From NCBI GenBank assembly GCA_963676725.1, contig OY781463.1:2542001-2606000 (forward strand): 64,000 bases of DNA. Direction: 5' to 3'. Shown one piece after another: positions 25,359-35,145 of this stretch. The DNA is from G963662905 sp963676725. GTDB lineage: Bacteria > Bacteroidota > Bacteroidia > Bacteroidales > WRLA01. Each line of letters begins with the position of its first letter. Position 1 is the first letter of the stretch. Both the position numbers and the translations under genes were made by a program. Below the pieces are notes generated by a model. That model made no database searches. It was not told where the DNA came from and saw only the letters and a list, made by a program, of their open reading frames with translations.

Positions 25359-27956
25359 TTATTCCTCCTCATCAGATTCGTTATCCACTTCATCATCAGA
25401 TGATTCATCATCTTTTTCTAAAGGTTCGGAAATAATTTCTTCCGTTTCATCAGCAACAGCTGTTTCGCCTTCTTCAAGCACTTCAACAGCTTCCGTTACT
25501 TCCTCATCTTCTTCTTCATCTTTTTTAACAGTAGTAACTGCAGCAATCTGATCATCATCGCGCAAATTAATAAGTCGTACACCTTGAGTGGCGCGGCCCA
25601 TAACGCGAAGGTCAGCAACAGACATACGGATAAGGATGCCGGAGCGCGTAATTATAATAAGATCGCTATCGTCCTGAACACTCTTAATTGCGATAAGGCT
25701 ACCGGTTTTTTCACTAACCGTGATTGTTTTCACTCCTTTGCCACCGCGGTTTGTTTCGCGATAGTCTTCCAGAAGTGAACGCTTACCATAACCATTTTCA
25801 GAAACAACTAAAATATTAAACTCCTCACTATCAACGCAAACCATACCAACAACTTCATCAGCATCATTTGCCAGGCTTATGCCGCGTACGCCTGAAGCAT
25901 TACGACCCATTGCCCTGACTTTTTGTTCACTAAAACGAATAGCGCGTCCTGAACGAAGTGCAAGCATTACCACATTTTCGCCATTGGTCATTCTGGCTTC
26001 GAGTAAGAAGTCATCTTCACGAATGGTAATTGCATTAATGCCATTTTGTCGTGGGCGAGAATAGGCTTCTAGGGAAGTCTTTTTAATAATCCCTTTTTTC
26101 GTACACAGAATAATAAAGTTATTATCGACATACTCTTTATTTTTCAGCTCTTTCACATTAATAAAAGCACGAACAGTATCGTCTTTATCGATACGGATAA
26201 GGTTTTGTATGGCTCGACCCTTGGACGTCTTGGTTCCTTCGGGTATTTCAAAAACGCGCAACCAGAAACACTTACCTTTTTCTGTAAAGAAAAGCATATA
26301 ATTATGCATCTGTGCAGTAAAAATATGTTCGATAAAATCGTCTTGGCGGGTTTTGGACCCTTTTGCCCCACGGCCTCCCCTAGCTTGTACGCGATAATCG
26401 CGAAGTAAAGTGCGTTTGATATACCCAAGCTTAGAGATTGTAACAATCACTTCTTCGTTCGGAATCGTATCTTCAAGGCGGAAATCCTGAGCTGAATATT
26501 CTATTTCAGTTCGTGTTTCATCGCCATATTTTTCTTTGATCTCTTTGAGGTCGTCCTTAATAATTTCCATTCTCAAGACCTCATCAGAAAGTATACTCTT
26601 ATAGTATTCAATGAGTCTCATTAACTCATCAAATTCTGCCTGAAGTTTTTCACGTTCCAGTCCGGTAAGGGCTTGAAGGCGCATGGCTAAAATTGCTTTT
26701 GCCTGTTCTTCAGAGAACTCGAAACGTTCCATTAATGCTATACGTGCTTCATCCGGTGTTTTGGAAGCCCGAATTGTTGCAATAATTTCATCGATATGAT
26801 CTAAAGCTTTCAGCAAGCCTTCCAGAATATGGGCTCGTTTTTCGGCTTGGGCGAGTTCATAACGTGTTTTCCTGATTAGCACTTCATGCCTATGATTGAT
26901 AAAATGCATGATAATATCTTTCAGGTTTAGCATTTGAGGTCGACCTTTTACAAGGGCGATGCTGTTTACACTAAAAGAGGTTTGAAGTGCCGTCATTTGA
27001 TAGAGCTTATTCAGCACTACATCGGGCATTGCTTCGCGTTTGAGTTCATAGACGATCCGCATTCCATTACGGTCAGATTCATCGCGAATATCAGCAATTC
27101 CTTCAATTTTCTTATCATTTACAATATCGGCTGTTTTCTTGATCATTTCAGCCTTATTTACCTGATAGGGTATTGCCGTAACGATAATACGACTTTTGCC
27201 ATTATCGTCTTCTTCTATTTCAGCATCACCGCGCATAACGACGCGACCACGACCTGTTTCATATGCTTCACGAACACCATCATAGCCATAAATTTTACCT
27301 CCTGTAGGAAAATCTGGGGCTTTAATAAATTTCATGAGTTCATCGATGGTGATATCATTATTTTCGATATAAGCAATGCAACCATCAACCACTTCATTTA
27401 GGTTATGCGGGGGCATATTTGTTGCCATACCAACAGCAATTCCGGAAGTACCATTAACCAAAAGGTTTGGAATCCTTGCAGGCAATACGGTAGGTTCTTT
27501 CAAAGAATCGTCAAAGTTGAGCTGATGATCCACAGTATCTTTATCGATATCTGCCAGCATTTCTTCTGCTATTTTTTGCAGCCTTGCTTCTGTATAACGC
27601 ATTGCCGCAGGGCTATCTCCATCAATAGAGCCAAAGTTTCCCTGACCATCTACCATTGGATAACGCAAAGACCATTCCTGAGCCATGCGCACCATCGTAT
27701 CATAAACCGAGCTATCGCCATGGGGATGGTATTTACCGAGCACTTCCCCAACAATACGCGCCGATTTTTTATATCCACGATTTGAAAGAATGCCTAAATC
27801 ATACATTCCATAAAGGACTCTGCGGTGTACCGGTTTCAAACCATCACGCACATCTGGCAGTGCCCTAGAGACAATTACTGACATTGAATAATCAATGTAA
27901 GCAGTCTTCATTTGATTTTCAATATTAACTTTGAATATCTTTTCGCCTTCACTCAT
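25359..27956 (-). CDS. gyrA: DNA gyrase subunit A
   Basis: An 865-residue type II topoisomerase subunit that cuts and rejoins DNA during negative supercoiling, working with GyrB. The N-terminal breakage-reunion domain (about 1-500) contains RALPDVRDGLKPVHRRVLYGM, GKYHPHGDSSVYDTMVRMAQ, and the catalytic tyrosine in AAMRYTEARL. The C-terminal DNA-wrapping domain has a GyrA-box-like QARGGRGAKG, a feature of gyrase rather than topoisomerase IV, though it differs from the standard QRRGGKG. The tail is strongly acidic (about 60 residues rich in D and E). clpC is transcribed divergently 264 bases away. Confidence 0.96.
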   Translation of the reverse strand: MSEGEKIFKVNIENQMKTAYIDYSMSVIVSRALPDVRDGLKPVHRRVLYGMYDLGILSNRGYKKSARIVGEVLGKYHPHGDSSVYDTMVRMAQEWSLRYPMVDGQGNFGSIDGDSPAAMRYTEARLQKIAEEMLADIDKDTVDHQLNFDDSLKEPTVLPARIPNLLVNGTSGIAVGMATNMPPHNLNEVVDGCIAYIENNDITIDELMKFIKAPDFPTGGKIYGYDGVREAYETGRGRVVMRGDAEIEEDDNGKSRIIVTAIPYQVNKAEMIKKTADIVNDKKIEGIADIRDESDRNGMRIVYELKREAMPDVVLNKLYQMTALQTSFSVNSIALVKGRPQMLNLKDIIMHFINHRHEVLIRKTRYELAQAEKRAHILEGLLKALDHIDEIIATIRASKTPDEARIALMERFEFSEEQAKAILAMRLQALTGLEREKLQAEFDELMRLIEYYKSILSDEVLRMEIIKDDLKEIKEKYGDETRTEIEYSAQDFRLEDTIPNEEVIVTISKLGYIKRTLLRDYRVQARGGRGAKGSKTRQDDFIEHIFTAQMHNYMLFFTEKGKCFWLRVFEIPEGTKTSKGRAIQNLIRIDKDDTVRAFINVKELKNKEYVDNNFIILCTKKGIIKKTSLEAYSRPRQNGINAITIREDDFLLEARMTNGENVVMLALRSGRAIRFSEQKVRAMGRNASGVRGISLANDADEVVGMVCVDSEEFNILVVSENGYGKRSLLEDYRETNRGGKGVKTITVSEKTGSLIAIKSVQDDSDLIIITRSGILIRMSVADLRVMGRATQGVRLINLRDDDQIAAVTTVKKDEEEDEEVTEAVEVLEEGETAVADETEEIISEPLEKDDESSDDEVDNESDEEE

Positions 27957-28098
27957 AATTTAAATCTTAATTCCCTCAAAAACAACAAGTTAATTTTAGT
28001 TATTTTAGCCTACGAATATAAGGATTTTTTCAATCGTGAGCGCCTAATTCTCCACTTATTATTACTAACATCAGGCTGTTGAAAAAAAAGGCACATTA

Positions 28099-28132
28099 TT
28101 TGATGCTTTAGAGTGCTGCGGTCATACTTTTG
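28099..28132 (+). promoter_or_regulatory. Promoter of clpC
   Basis: TTTG at 28099-28102, a 22-base spacer, and TACTTTTG at 28125-28132. It lies about 88 bases before the clpC start codon, leaving a leader of roughly 80 bases. The spacer is at the long end of the Bacteroidota range. Confidence 0.5.
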
Positions 28133-28220
28133 AATGACCAATTGAGCATGTTTGCAAAATGAACTTTCGTCAACATCTCAGGTTTTAATAATAGCCTGTA
28201 CGGGCCGATAATATTTTTTT

Positions 28221-30817
28221 ATGGAAGCAAAATTTAGTCAGAGGGTCAAAGATGTCCTGCAATATAGCCGGGAAGAAGCTGTTCGGCTGGGCAATAATTA
28301 TATCGGCGTTGAGCACTTATTTCTGGGCATACTTCGTGAAGGTGAAGGCATTGCTATTCAGATACTTAATGCATTACATGCTGATCTGAATTCGGTAAAG
28401 CTCACTATTGAGAAAAATGTGGCGAACCCCAGTGAATCAAAAATAAAAGCAGAAAACCTGCCCTTGGTAAAGCAAGCAGAAAAAGCCCTGAAAATAACCT
28501 ACCTTGAAAGCAAGTTTTTCAAGAGTGAACTTATTGGCACTGAGCACCTACTATTGGCCATCGTGAAAGATGAAAACAATATTGTTGCCCAGTCCTTACT
28601 CAAGCTAAAGATTGGATATACAGACATTATGGAAGGATTAAAAACATTGATAGATTTCAAACAACCTACCGAACAAAACATTCAGGAAACACCGAAAGCA
28701 GACATTGGCGGCGGCATGGCCGATGATGAATCAGAATATTCAGAGAGTGGCCAAGGGGGTAGCGGTCAGGGAAAATCAAGAAAATCTGGTGAATCGAAAT
28801 CGAAAACACCTGTTCTTGATAATTTTGGTCGTGATATGACACGCCTAGCAGAAGAAAACCGACTGGACCCTATTGTTGGCAGGGGAAAAGAACTAGAGCG
28901 AATCGCCCAAATCCTCAGCAGAAGAAAGAAGAATAACCCGATTCTTATTGGAGAGCCGGGCGTTGGTAAATCAGCAATAGCCGAAGGATTAGCATTAAAA
29001 TTGTTGAAAGAAAAGTTTCAAGGGCTCTGTTTAATAAAAGATTAATTGCCTTAGATCTTGGTTCGCTTGTTGCTGGAACAAAATATCGGGGACAATTTGA
29101 AGAACGGATGAAAGCTGTCCTGAACGAACTCAGCAAAAACCCTGACATCATCCTTTTTATTGATGAAATCCACACCATTGTTGGTGCAGGAAATGCTTCC
29201 GGTTCTCTGGATGCATCAAATATGTTTAAACCGGCACTGGCTAGGGGTGAAATTCAATGTATCGGCTCAACTACACTCGATGAATACCGCCAGTTTATTG
29301 AAAAAGACGGAGCGCTCGAACGCAGGTTCCAAAAGATTATGGTCGAGCCAACATCTATGGATGAAACACGCATTATCCTTCAGAACATCAAAGAAAAATA
29401 CGAAGACCATCATTTGGTTACCTATACTGATGATGCATTAGAAGCCTGTGTATCACTAACAAACCGCTATATGAGCGAGCGGTATCTACCGGATAAGGCA
29501 ATTGATGCAATGGATGAAGCCGGATCACGGGTGCATATCACAAATATAAAAGTACCGCAGCAAATTATTAAGCTTGAAGAGGACATTGAAAATCTGCGTG
29601 CGTTAAAAACAGCTGCCATAAAAAGCCAAAAATTTGAAGAAGCAGCAGCATTTCGCGATACAGAAAGAAAATGCATTAGCCAATTAGAAATCGAGAAGAA
29701 AAAATGGGAAGATCACTCTAAGATCAACCGTGAAGCTGTTACAGAAAAGAATGTTGCCGAAGTTGTTGCAATGATGACTGGCGTACCGGTTCAACGAATT
29801 GCCCAAGACGAGAGCAACCGTTTATTAAAAATGGAAAGTGAAATTGGGGGCAGTGTTATCGGTCAGGAAGAAGCCATTAAAAAAGTAGTAAAGGCGATTC
29901 GCAGAAACCGTGTTGGTTTGAAGGATCCGAGCAAACCCATTGGGAGCTTTATTTTTCTTGGCCCTACCGGTGTGGGTAAAACCCATCTAGCAAAAATTTT
30001 GGCCCGCTTCCTGTTCGACTCTGAAGACGCTTTATTGCGTATTGATATGAGTGAGTATATGGAAAAATTTGCTGTTTCAAGGCTTATTGGAGCGCCTCCC
30101 GGATATGTTGGCTATGAAGAAGGTGGCCAGCTTACCGAAAAAGTTCGGCGCAAACCCTATTCAATTATTCTTCTTGATGAAATTGAAAAAGCGCATCCGG
30201 ATATTTTCCATATGTTGCTGCAAGTTCTTGATGATGGGCAGCTTACCGATAGTTTTGGACGAAAAGTAGATTTCAAGAACACCATCATCATCATGACTTC
30301 AAATATCGGCTCTAGGCAACTAAAGGATTTCGGAACAGGTGTTGGCTTTAATACTTCGGCCCGTGTCGATAAAAGCAATGAACTGGCGCGTAGTGTTATT
30401 GAAAACGCGCTCAAAAAATCATTTGCGCCTGAATTCCTGAACAGAATTGATGATGTTATCATTTTTAATTCATTAGACAGGGATGATATTCAGAAAATCA
30501 TTGATATAGAACTTCAGGAACTTTACGGACGCATTCATGATCTGGGATACAAAATCAGGATTTCGGCTGCTGCCAAAGAATTTATCGCCGATAAAGGATA
30601 TGATGAACAATTTGGGGCACGCCCTTTAAAGCGCGCTATCCAAAAGTATATTGAAGATAGCTTGGCTGAAGAAATCATTAAATCGAGCCTAACTGAAGGC
30701 GATATTATCCAAATTGATCACGATAGCAAAAAGGATGATATAAAAATCAAGATCAAAGCAGGGCAAGCCAAGCCCAAGCTAACCGATGGCTCCGAGACAA
30801 AAGCCATACAGAATTAA
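28221..30817 (+). pseudogene. clpC: ClpC-type AAA+ unfoldase gene broken by a one-base frameshift
   Basis: This gene encodes the Hsp100 unfoldase that feeds proteins to ClpP. The first frame (28221-29045) gives the Clp N-domain with its two repeats (about 1-145), a Q/G/S-rich linker, and the start of AAA1 with Walker A GEPGVGKSAIAEG; it then runs into a stop after ...EKFQGLCLIKD. The second frame resumes the normal family sequence with VSRALFNKRLIALDLGSLV from about 29015. It continues through Walker B (IILFIDEIHT), the UVR-like coiled region, AAA2 Walker A (GPTGVGKTH) and the C-terminal domain to 30817. Adding one A in the A-run at 29011-29014 restores a single frame of about 865 residues. 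ClpC is normally important, so a sequencing or assembly error is as likely as true inactivation. Confidence 0.9.
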
Positions 30818-30820
30818 AAG

Positions 30821-30856
30821 GGAAAAGGGCAGTTGATGGATCAACTGCCCTTTTCC
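30821..30856 (+). terminator. Terminator of clpC
   Basis: A perfect 16-bp stem GGAAAAGGGCAGTTGA / TCAACTGCCCTTTTCC with a 4-base loop. The T tract falls within and after the right arm. Confidence 0.8.
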
Positions 30857-30914
30857 TTTATACAAACTGCCCATCATAAAAATAAACAGTCAAAGCCAAA
30901 TTCGCATTTTATAA

Positions 30915-31637
30915 TTATAATCGTTCCATTTCAACATCCAATGAGTGATGTTTGGATTTCTTTTTAGAACTGCCCTGAATATAGTCTCTGATTTCCTCAT
31001 TCAATGCATCATTTCCGGCATTAAAGTAGATGATGCGAATTGAAAAGCCATCATCTCTAAAATACAGCTTCCTATTTTCATGATCTTCAATTAAGAAGCA
31101 ATCGCCCTCAATATTCGTTTGTTTTCCGGTGTACTTTTCCTGCAAGCCTGATGCTACATAAGATGCGTCCAATTCAGAATTTTCGCCAAAACTATATTCC
31201 CCGAGAAACAAAGTATTATCAACGAAGAAATAGAGGCAGCGCACATCTTCACCAAAAAGGGTATCGGAATAACCATACACTTCCCCAATTTTTTCTCCCA
31301 TAAGGAAAGCTGTAAAATAATGTGGTTTCCCAAGTTTTTTCCTCAATTGTTTTTTTGATGAAAAGAACTCAACATCGCTAAAAGAAATCCTTTTTTTGGT
31401 TTGTAGACGGGCACAGCCATCAACGAAGAAAAAATGCACATGATTAATTACATCATCTTTAATTGCAACAGAACCCGGGCTCTTTTTAAAAAAATATTTG
31501 AATACAGCCACATAAGCAAAACTATAGCGGCCTTTAACCATACGCACGAATAATAAAATGAGTAATTTATACTGGATGATGGCGACCAAGAAAAGCACAG
31601 CCAAAACAGCTACAGAAACAATTAGCATTAATCCCAT
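30915..31637 (-). CDS. Unknown membrane-anchored protein, second of a tandem pair
   Basis: A 240-residue protein I do not recognise. One N-terminal membrane helix (about residues 3-30, LMLIVSVAVLAVLFLVAIIQYKLLILLFV) is followed by a soluble domain of about 190 residues. It resembles the upstream neighbour: both have V/L-x-G-R/K-YS near the start, KDD..H/F..F, KQL.KK.GKP, GY...F, a YFFVD...F.GEYSF stretch, and (D/N)(D/N)GFSI.I.YF followed by a charged tail. They are ancient tandem duplicates. The gap between them is 23 bases, so they are probably one transcript. No catalytic motif is apparent. Confidence 0.7.
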   Translation of the reverse strand: MGLMLIVSVAVLAVLFLVAIIQYKLLILLFVRMVKGRYSFAYVAVFKYFFKKSPGSVAIKDDVINHVHFFFVDGCARLQTKKRISFSDVEFFSSKKQLRKKLGKPHYFTAFLMGEKIGEVYGYSDTLFGEDVRCLYFFVDNTLFLGEYSFGENSELDASYVASGLQEKYTGKQTNIEGDCFLIEDHENRKLYFRDDGFSIRIIYFNAGNDALNEEIRDYIQGSSKKKSKHHSLDVEMERL

Positions 31638-31660
31638 AAATCCAATATCAAATATATAAC

Positions 31661-32338
31661 TTAAAGTCTGTTAAAATCGTTTTCATCCTGAGGGCTTGAA
31701 TAATCCGCATGTGACTTTTTGCGTCCACCCTCAAGGAATTCATCTAATTTATTTGCAACACTTTCATTCGCTTGTGAAAAATAACGTATGCCAATTGAAA
31801 AGCCGTTATTATCGACATGTATTTCGTTTGAAAAAGAATCTTTTAAATAAAAGTTGCCTTTTTGATACTGCTTCAAATCCTCTTTGTTTAAGTACTTCGA
31901 AGCAATTGAGCTAAACAATTTCCCTTCGTCCATTTTAGCTGCATCAGAAAAAATAAATTCGCCCATAAAGAACAAACCATCTACAAAATAATAGTTCTCC
32001 CTGGCCTTAGCTGAAAAAATTTCGGTATTATATCCAAATGTTTTGATTTCCACATTATTTTCAAGAGTTACCGAAAAACAATCAGGCTTTCCTTTACTTT
32101 TCAGCAACTGCTTTTGCCTAATAAAAAATGGCTGCTCAGCAAATTGAATACTTCGTTGAGAAGAATAGACAGGAAGCTGTTCCTGTTTCTCAAAAAACTT
32201 GATAAAATGAAAAACGGCATCATCCTTATAGCATGGAGAAAATGGACTGCGTCGGTTTTTATCCCTATGAAACTGCACAAATTCGTGGCTGTATTTACCT
32301 CGCAGCAACCTTACTAACATAAAATCAAGCCCTAGCAT
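31661..32338 (-). CDS. Unknown protein, first of a tandem pair
   Basis: A 225-residue protein, unrecognised, paralogous to the gene downstream (shared segments listed there). It lacks the long N-terminal membrane helix of its partner and begins almost directly at the shared domain (MLVRLLRGKYSHEFVQFH). It ends in a charged tail with GGRKKSHADYSS. It lies between the acyl-CoA dehydrogenase gene upstream (34-base gap) and its paralogue, all on the minus strand, so read-through from the etf operon is possible. Confidence 0.65.
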   Translation of the reverse strand: MLGLDFMLVRLLRGKYSHEFVQFHRDKNRRSPFSPCYKDDAVFHFIKFFEKQEQLPVYSSQRSIQFAEQPFFIRQKQLLKSKGKPDCFSVTLENNVEIKTFGYNTEIFSAKARENYYFVDGLFFMGEFIFSDAAKMDEGKLFSSIASKYLNKEDLKQYQKGNFYLKDSFSNEIHVDNNGFSIGIRYFSQANESVANKLDEFLEGGRKKSHADYSSPQDENDFNRL

Positions 32339-32372
32339 GAATTCTTTTCTTAAGTTCTAAAACAAATCTACA

Positions 32373-34076
32373 TTAAAATTTGAAACCACCCAATTGTTTC
32401 TCGTCGAAATTACGAATAAAATGTGCTGCCTGAGCATTTTGCGAAGCACCAAAATGAATAAATATTTCCGCTGATTTCTTATAATCCTCAGAACGGTTCG
32501 CATCGAGCATCAAAAGATATCCCATAATAATGTATCCTGCCATTTCAACCAATCTGCGTGCATGAAAATCATAAAGTTCACTATCGCCTTTCTCTTGAAC
32601 AAAAGCCACAACACTTTCGTATTCAGCAGTCATTGCAATCAGGGATTTGCGCAGAAACTCCAGCTCCGGTTTAATTTTTTGTTCTTCATATGCTTTGATC
32701 GCTTTCGCATAAGCGCCATTACCAACACCGCGAATTGCAGCAACAACCTGAAGCTGTGACGTCCCTTCATAAATGGTTGTAATTCGTGCATCACGGAAGA
32801 TTCGCTCAATAGGAAAATCCTTCATAAAGCCTGTACCACCATGCACTTGCAAAGAATCATAGGCAATTTGATTGCTGTACTCACTGGAGAAAAGTTTGAG
32901 CAGAGGTGTAAAAATATCTGCCAGTCGCTGATAATGCTTTAGTTCCTTGCGTTCTTCGCTTTCCAACCTTCTTTCTTCCTGAATTGCAGTAATGGACTTA
33001 TAGATATCAACAAAACGACTTGTTTCATAGAGCAGGCTTCGAATGGCATCAGTTTTAACGCGCATCATTGTAAGCATCTCATATACGGCAGGATACTTGA
33101 TAATTGCTTTTCCAAACTGCTCCCTTTCTTTGGCATACTTTAAAGCTTCACGATATGCAGCTTCGGCAATTCCAACAGACTGTGCACCAACACCAAGACG
33201 TGCAGAGTTCATCAGCGCCATAACATATTTTATCAAGCCCATTTTGCGATCGCCAATTAATTTTGCAGGAGCATCATTAAATACGAGTTCGCAAGTAGGT
33301 GATCCTTTTATACCCAGTTTATTTTCAATACGACGAACAGTAACCGCCTGTTCAGCGCGATCATAAACGAAAAGTGATAAGCCACGGGCATCTTTTGTTC
33401 CTTCTTCTGATCGTGCCAGCACGAGAGAGACATCAGCATCGCCATTGGTGATAAAACGTTTCACACCATTTAGTAGCCAAGTATCGGTATCTTTATTGTA
33501 GGTCGCTTTAAGCTGCACACTCTGCAAATCCGAACCGGCATCGGGCTCTGTTAAATCCATTGCTGCCGTTGCGCCTTTATAAAAACGAGGTAAAAACTCA
33601 TCCTTAATTTCCTCTGAAGCAAATTCATGGATGGTTTCGGCACAATCCTGCAGTCCCCAGATATTGGCAAAACCTGCATCAGAACGGGATACGATTTCCG
33701 CTGCCATCACATAAGGGACAATCGAAAAGTTCAATCCACCATATTTCCTGGGAAGCGACATCCCAATAAGTCCTGCATTTACGAGTGCATCATAATTTTC
33801 CTGCGTACCCCTTGCATAAATCACTTCATTATTCACAATCTTAGGCCCCTCGGCATCAACAGATTCTGCATTTGGATCAATTATTTCCGCACAAATTTCC
33901 CCAACAATTTCGAGGGTTTTGTCATAGCTGTCCAATGCGTCTTCATAATCTTGAGGAGCATAATCATGCACATCCTTATCTTGATAATTGCGTTCCTTCA
34001 GGTCTACAATTTTTTCCATCACGGGATGCTCGAGATGAAATTTCAGATTTTTATTATCGGTATAAAAATTCGCCAT
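32373..34076 (-). CDS. Acyl-CoA dehydrogenase
   Basis: A 567-residue FAD enzyme that introduces a double bond into acyl-CoA and passes electrons to ETF. Visible family parts are MDLTEPDAGSDLQSVQLKA (FAD/substrate loop), GVKRFITNGDADVSLVLARS, YAKEREQFGKAI, LQVHGGTGFMKDFPIERIFRDARITTIYEGTSQLQ with the catalytic glutamate in IYEGTSQ, and a C-terminal helical extension of about 120 residues. It is longer than the usual 380-residue SCAD/MCAD, which matches the long ACAD subgroup of Bacteroidota. The acyl chain it uses is unknown. It follows etfA (22-base gap) in the operon etfB-etfA-acd, so it likely donates electrons to this ETF. Confidence 0.93.
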   Translation of the reverse strand: MANFYTDNKNLKFHLEHPVMEKIVDLKERNYQDKDVHDYAPQDYEDALDSYDKTLEIVGEICAEIIDPNAESVDAEGPKIVNNEVIYARGTQENYDALVNAGLIGMSLPRKYGGLNFSIVPYVMAAEIVSRSDAGFANIWGLQDCAETIHEFASEEIKDEFLPRFYKGATAAMDLTEPDAGSDLQSVQLKATYNKDTDTWLLNGVKRFITNGDADVSLVLARSEEGTKDARGLSLFVYDRAEQAVTVRRIENKLGIKGSPTCELVFNDAPAKLIGDRKMGLIKYVMALMNSARLGVGAQSVGIAEAAYREALKYAKEREQFGKAIIKYPAVYEMLTMMRVKTDAIRSLLYETSRFVDIYKSITAIQEERRLESEERKELKHYQRLADIFTPLLKLFSSEYSNQIAYDSLQVHGGTGFMKDFPIERIFRDARITTIYEGTSQLQVVAAIRGVGNGAYAKAIKAYEEQKIKPELEFLRKSLIAMTAEYESVVAFVQEKGDSELYDFHARRLVEMAGYIIMGYLLMLDANRSEDYKKSAEIFIHFGASQNAQAAHFIRNFDEKQLGGFKF

Positions 34077-34098
34077 TGTTCAAAAACTTAATAATTCC

Positions 34099-35121
34099 TT
34101 ACTTGGTATTTTTTTTGTAAAGCCTGATCATTTTTGGCAGTATTTCAGCCACATCGCCAATAATTGTATAGTCGGCAATATTATTAATCGGAGCATCAGG
34201 ATCGTTATTGATAGAAATAATTTTCGAGGATTGATCCATACCTGCACGATGTTGTACAGCCCCCGAAATACCACAGGCAATATATAATTTAGGCCGAACG
34301 GTTACGCCTGTTTGACCAATTTGACGTTCATGCCCTACAAGACCCGCATCAACAGCAGCACGTGAAGCGCCTACTTCGCCACCAAGAAGCTCTGCTAATT
34401 CATACAGCAGATCAAAATTTTCTTTTGAGCCAACACCATAGCCACCTGCAATTACAATTTGCGAGGCTTTGATATTCACTTTTGGAGGTTCAATATGACG
34501 CTGCAAGATTTCTACAACAAAATCTTCGGTATTCAGAATGGAAGAGGCATCAATATTTTTTCGCTTGCCTTTATAACTCTCTGAAACAATTTCTTTTTTC
34601 ATAACACCTTCCCTAACGGTTGCCATTTGTGGGCGTGTATCAGGGTTGATAATGGTTGCAATGATATTTCCGCCAAAAGCAGGGCGAATCTGATAAAGCA
34701 ATTGGGGGTAAACTTTTCCTGCTTTTTTATCTTCATGTTCGCCAATCTGAAGACTTGTACAATCAGCTGTTAATCCACATTTTAATGCAGAAGCAATGCG
34801 TGGTCCCAAATCACGTCCAACGGAAGTAGCACCAAAAAGTGCAATCTCAGGCTTTTCTTTTTCAAAAACCGCCTTTACGATAGCTGCATGTGGCAATGTA
34901 GCATAGGGAAATAATCTTTTATCGTCAGCAATATGCAATACATCCACACCGAAAGGGAAAACATCGTTTGCAATCTCATCGAGGCCATCACCTAATGCAA
35001 TTGCTTCCAGTTTTACTTTCAGTTCATCGGCTAATTTGCGCCCTTTAGTAAGAAGTTCGAGGCTAACATCAGCGACATGCCTTTCTTCCGTAATTTCACA
35101 ATATACAAATACGTTATTCAC
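34099..35121 (-). CDS. etfA: Electron transfer flavoprotein alpha subunit
   Basis: A 340-residue FAD-binding ETF subunit that accepts electrons from acyl-CoA dehydrogenases together with EtfB. The C-terminal FAD domain shows VIAGGYGVGSKENFDLLYELAELLGGEVGASRAAVDAGLV, GQTGVTVRPKLYIACGISGAVQH and a closing IINNDP-type motif (ISINNDPDAPI). The GTG at 35121 is taken as start because family members begin with MNNVFVYCEI; the only alternative upstream codons are TTG at 35145 and 35130. This leaves a 24-base gap after etfB, with room for a leader. Confidence 0.92.
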   Translation of the reverse strand: MNNVFVYCEITEERHVADVSLELLTKGRKLADELKVKLEAIALGDGLDEIANDVFPFGVDVLHIADDKRLFPYATLPHAAIVKAVFEKEKPEIALFGATSVGRDLGPRIASALKCGLTADCTSLQIGEHEDKKAGKVYPQLLYQIRPAFGGNIIATIINPDTRPQMATVREGVMKKEIVSESYKGKRKNIDASSILNTEDFVVEILQRHIEPPKVNIKASQIVIAGGYGVGSKENFDLLYELAELLGGEVGASRAAVDAGLVGHERQIGQTGVTVRPKLYIACGISGAVQHRAGMDQSSKIISINNDPDAPINNIADYTIIGDVAEILPKMIRLYKKNTK

Positions 35122-35145
35122 TTTTTTCAAATTTAGGGTTAACAA

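Noticed and set aside
26934..27401. A 155-codon plus-strand frame opposite gyrA
   Set aside because: Fully antisense to conserved GyrA sequence, with no motif or ribosome site.
29007..29020. Programmed -1 ribosomal frameshift in clpC
   Set aside because: The local A-AAG-TTT does not allow re-pairing in both sites as a slippery heptamer would, and no downstream stem is evident; a lost base is simpler.
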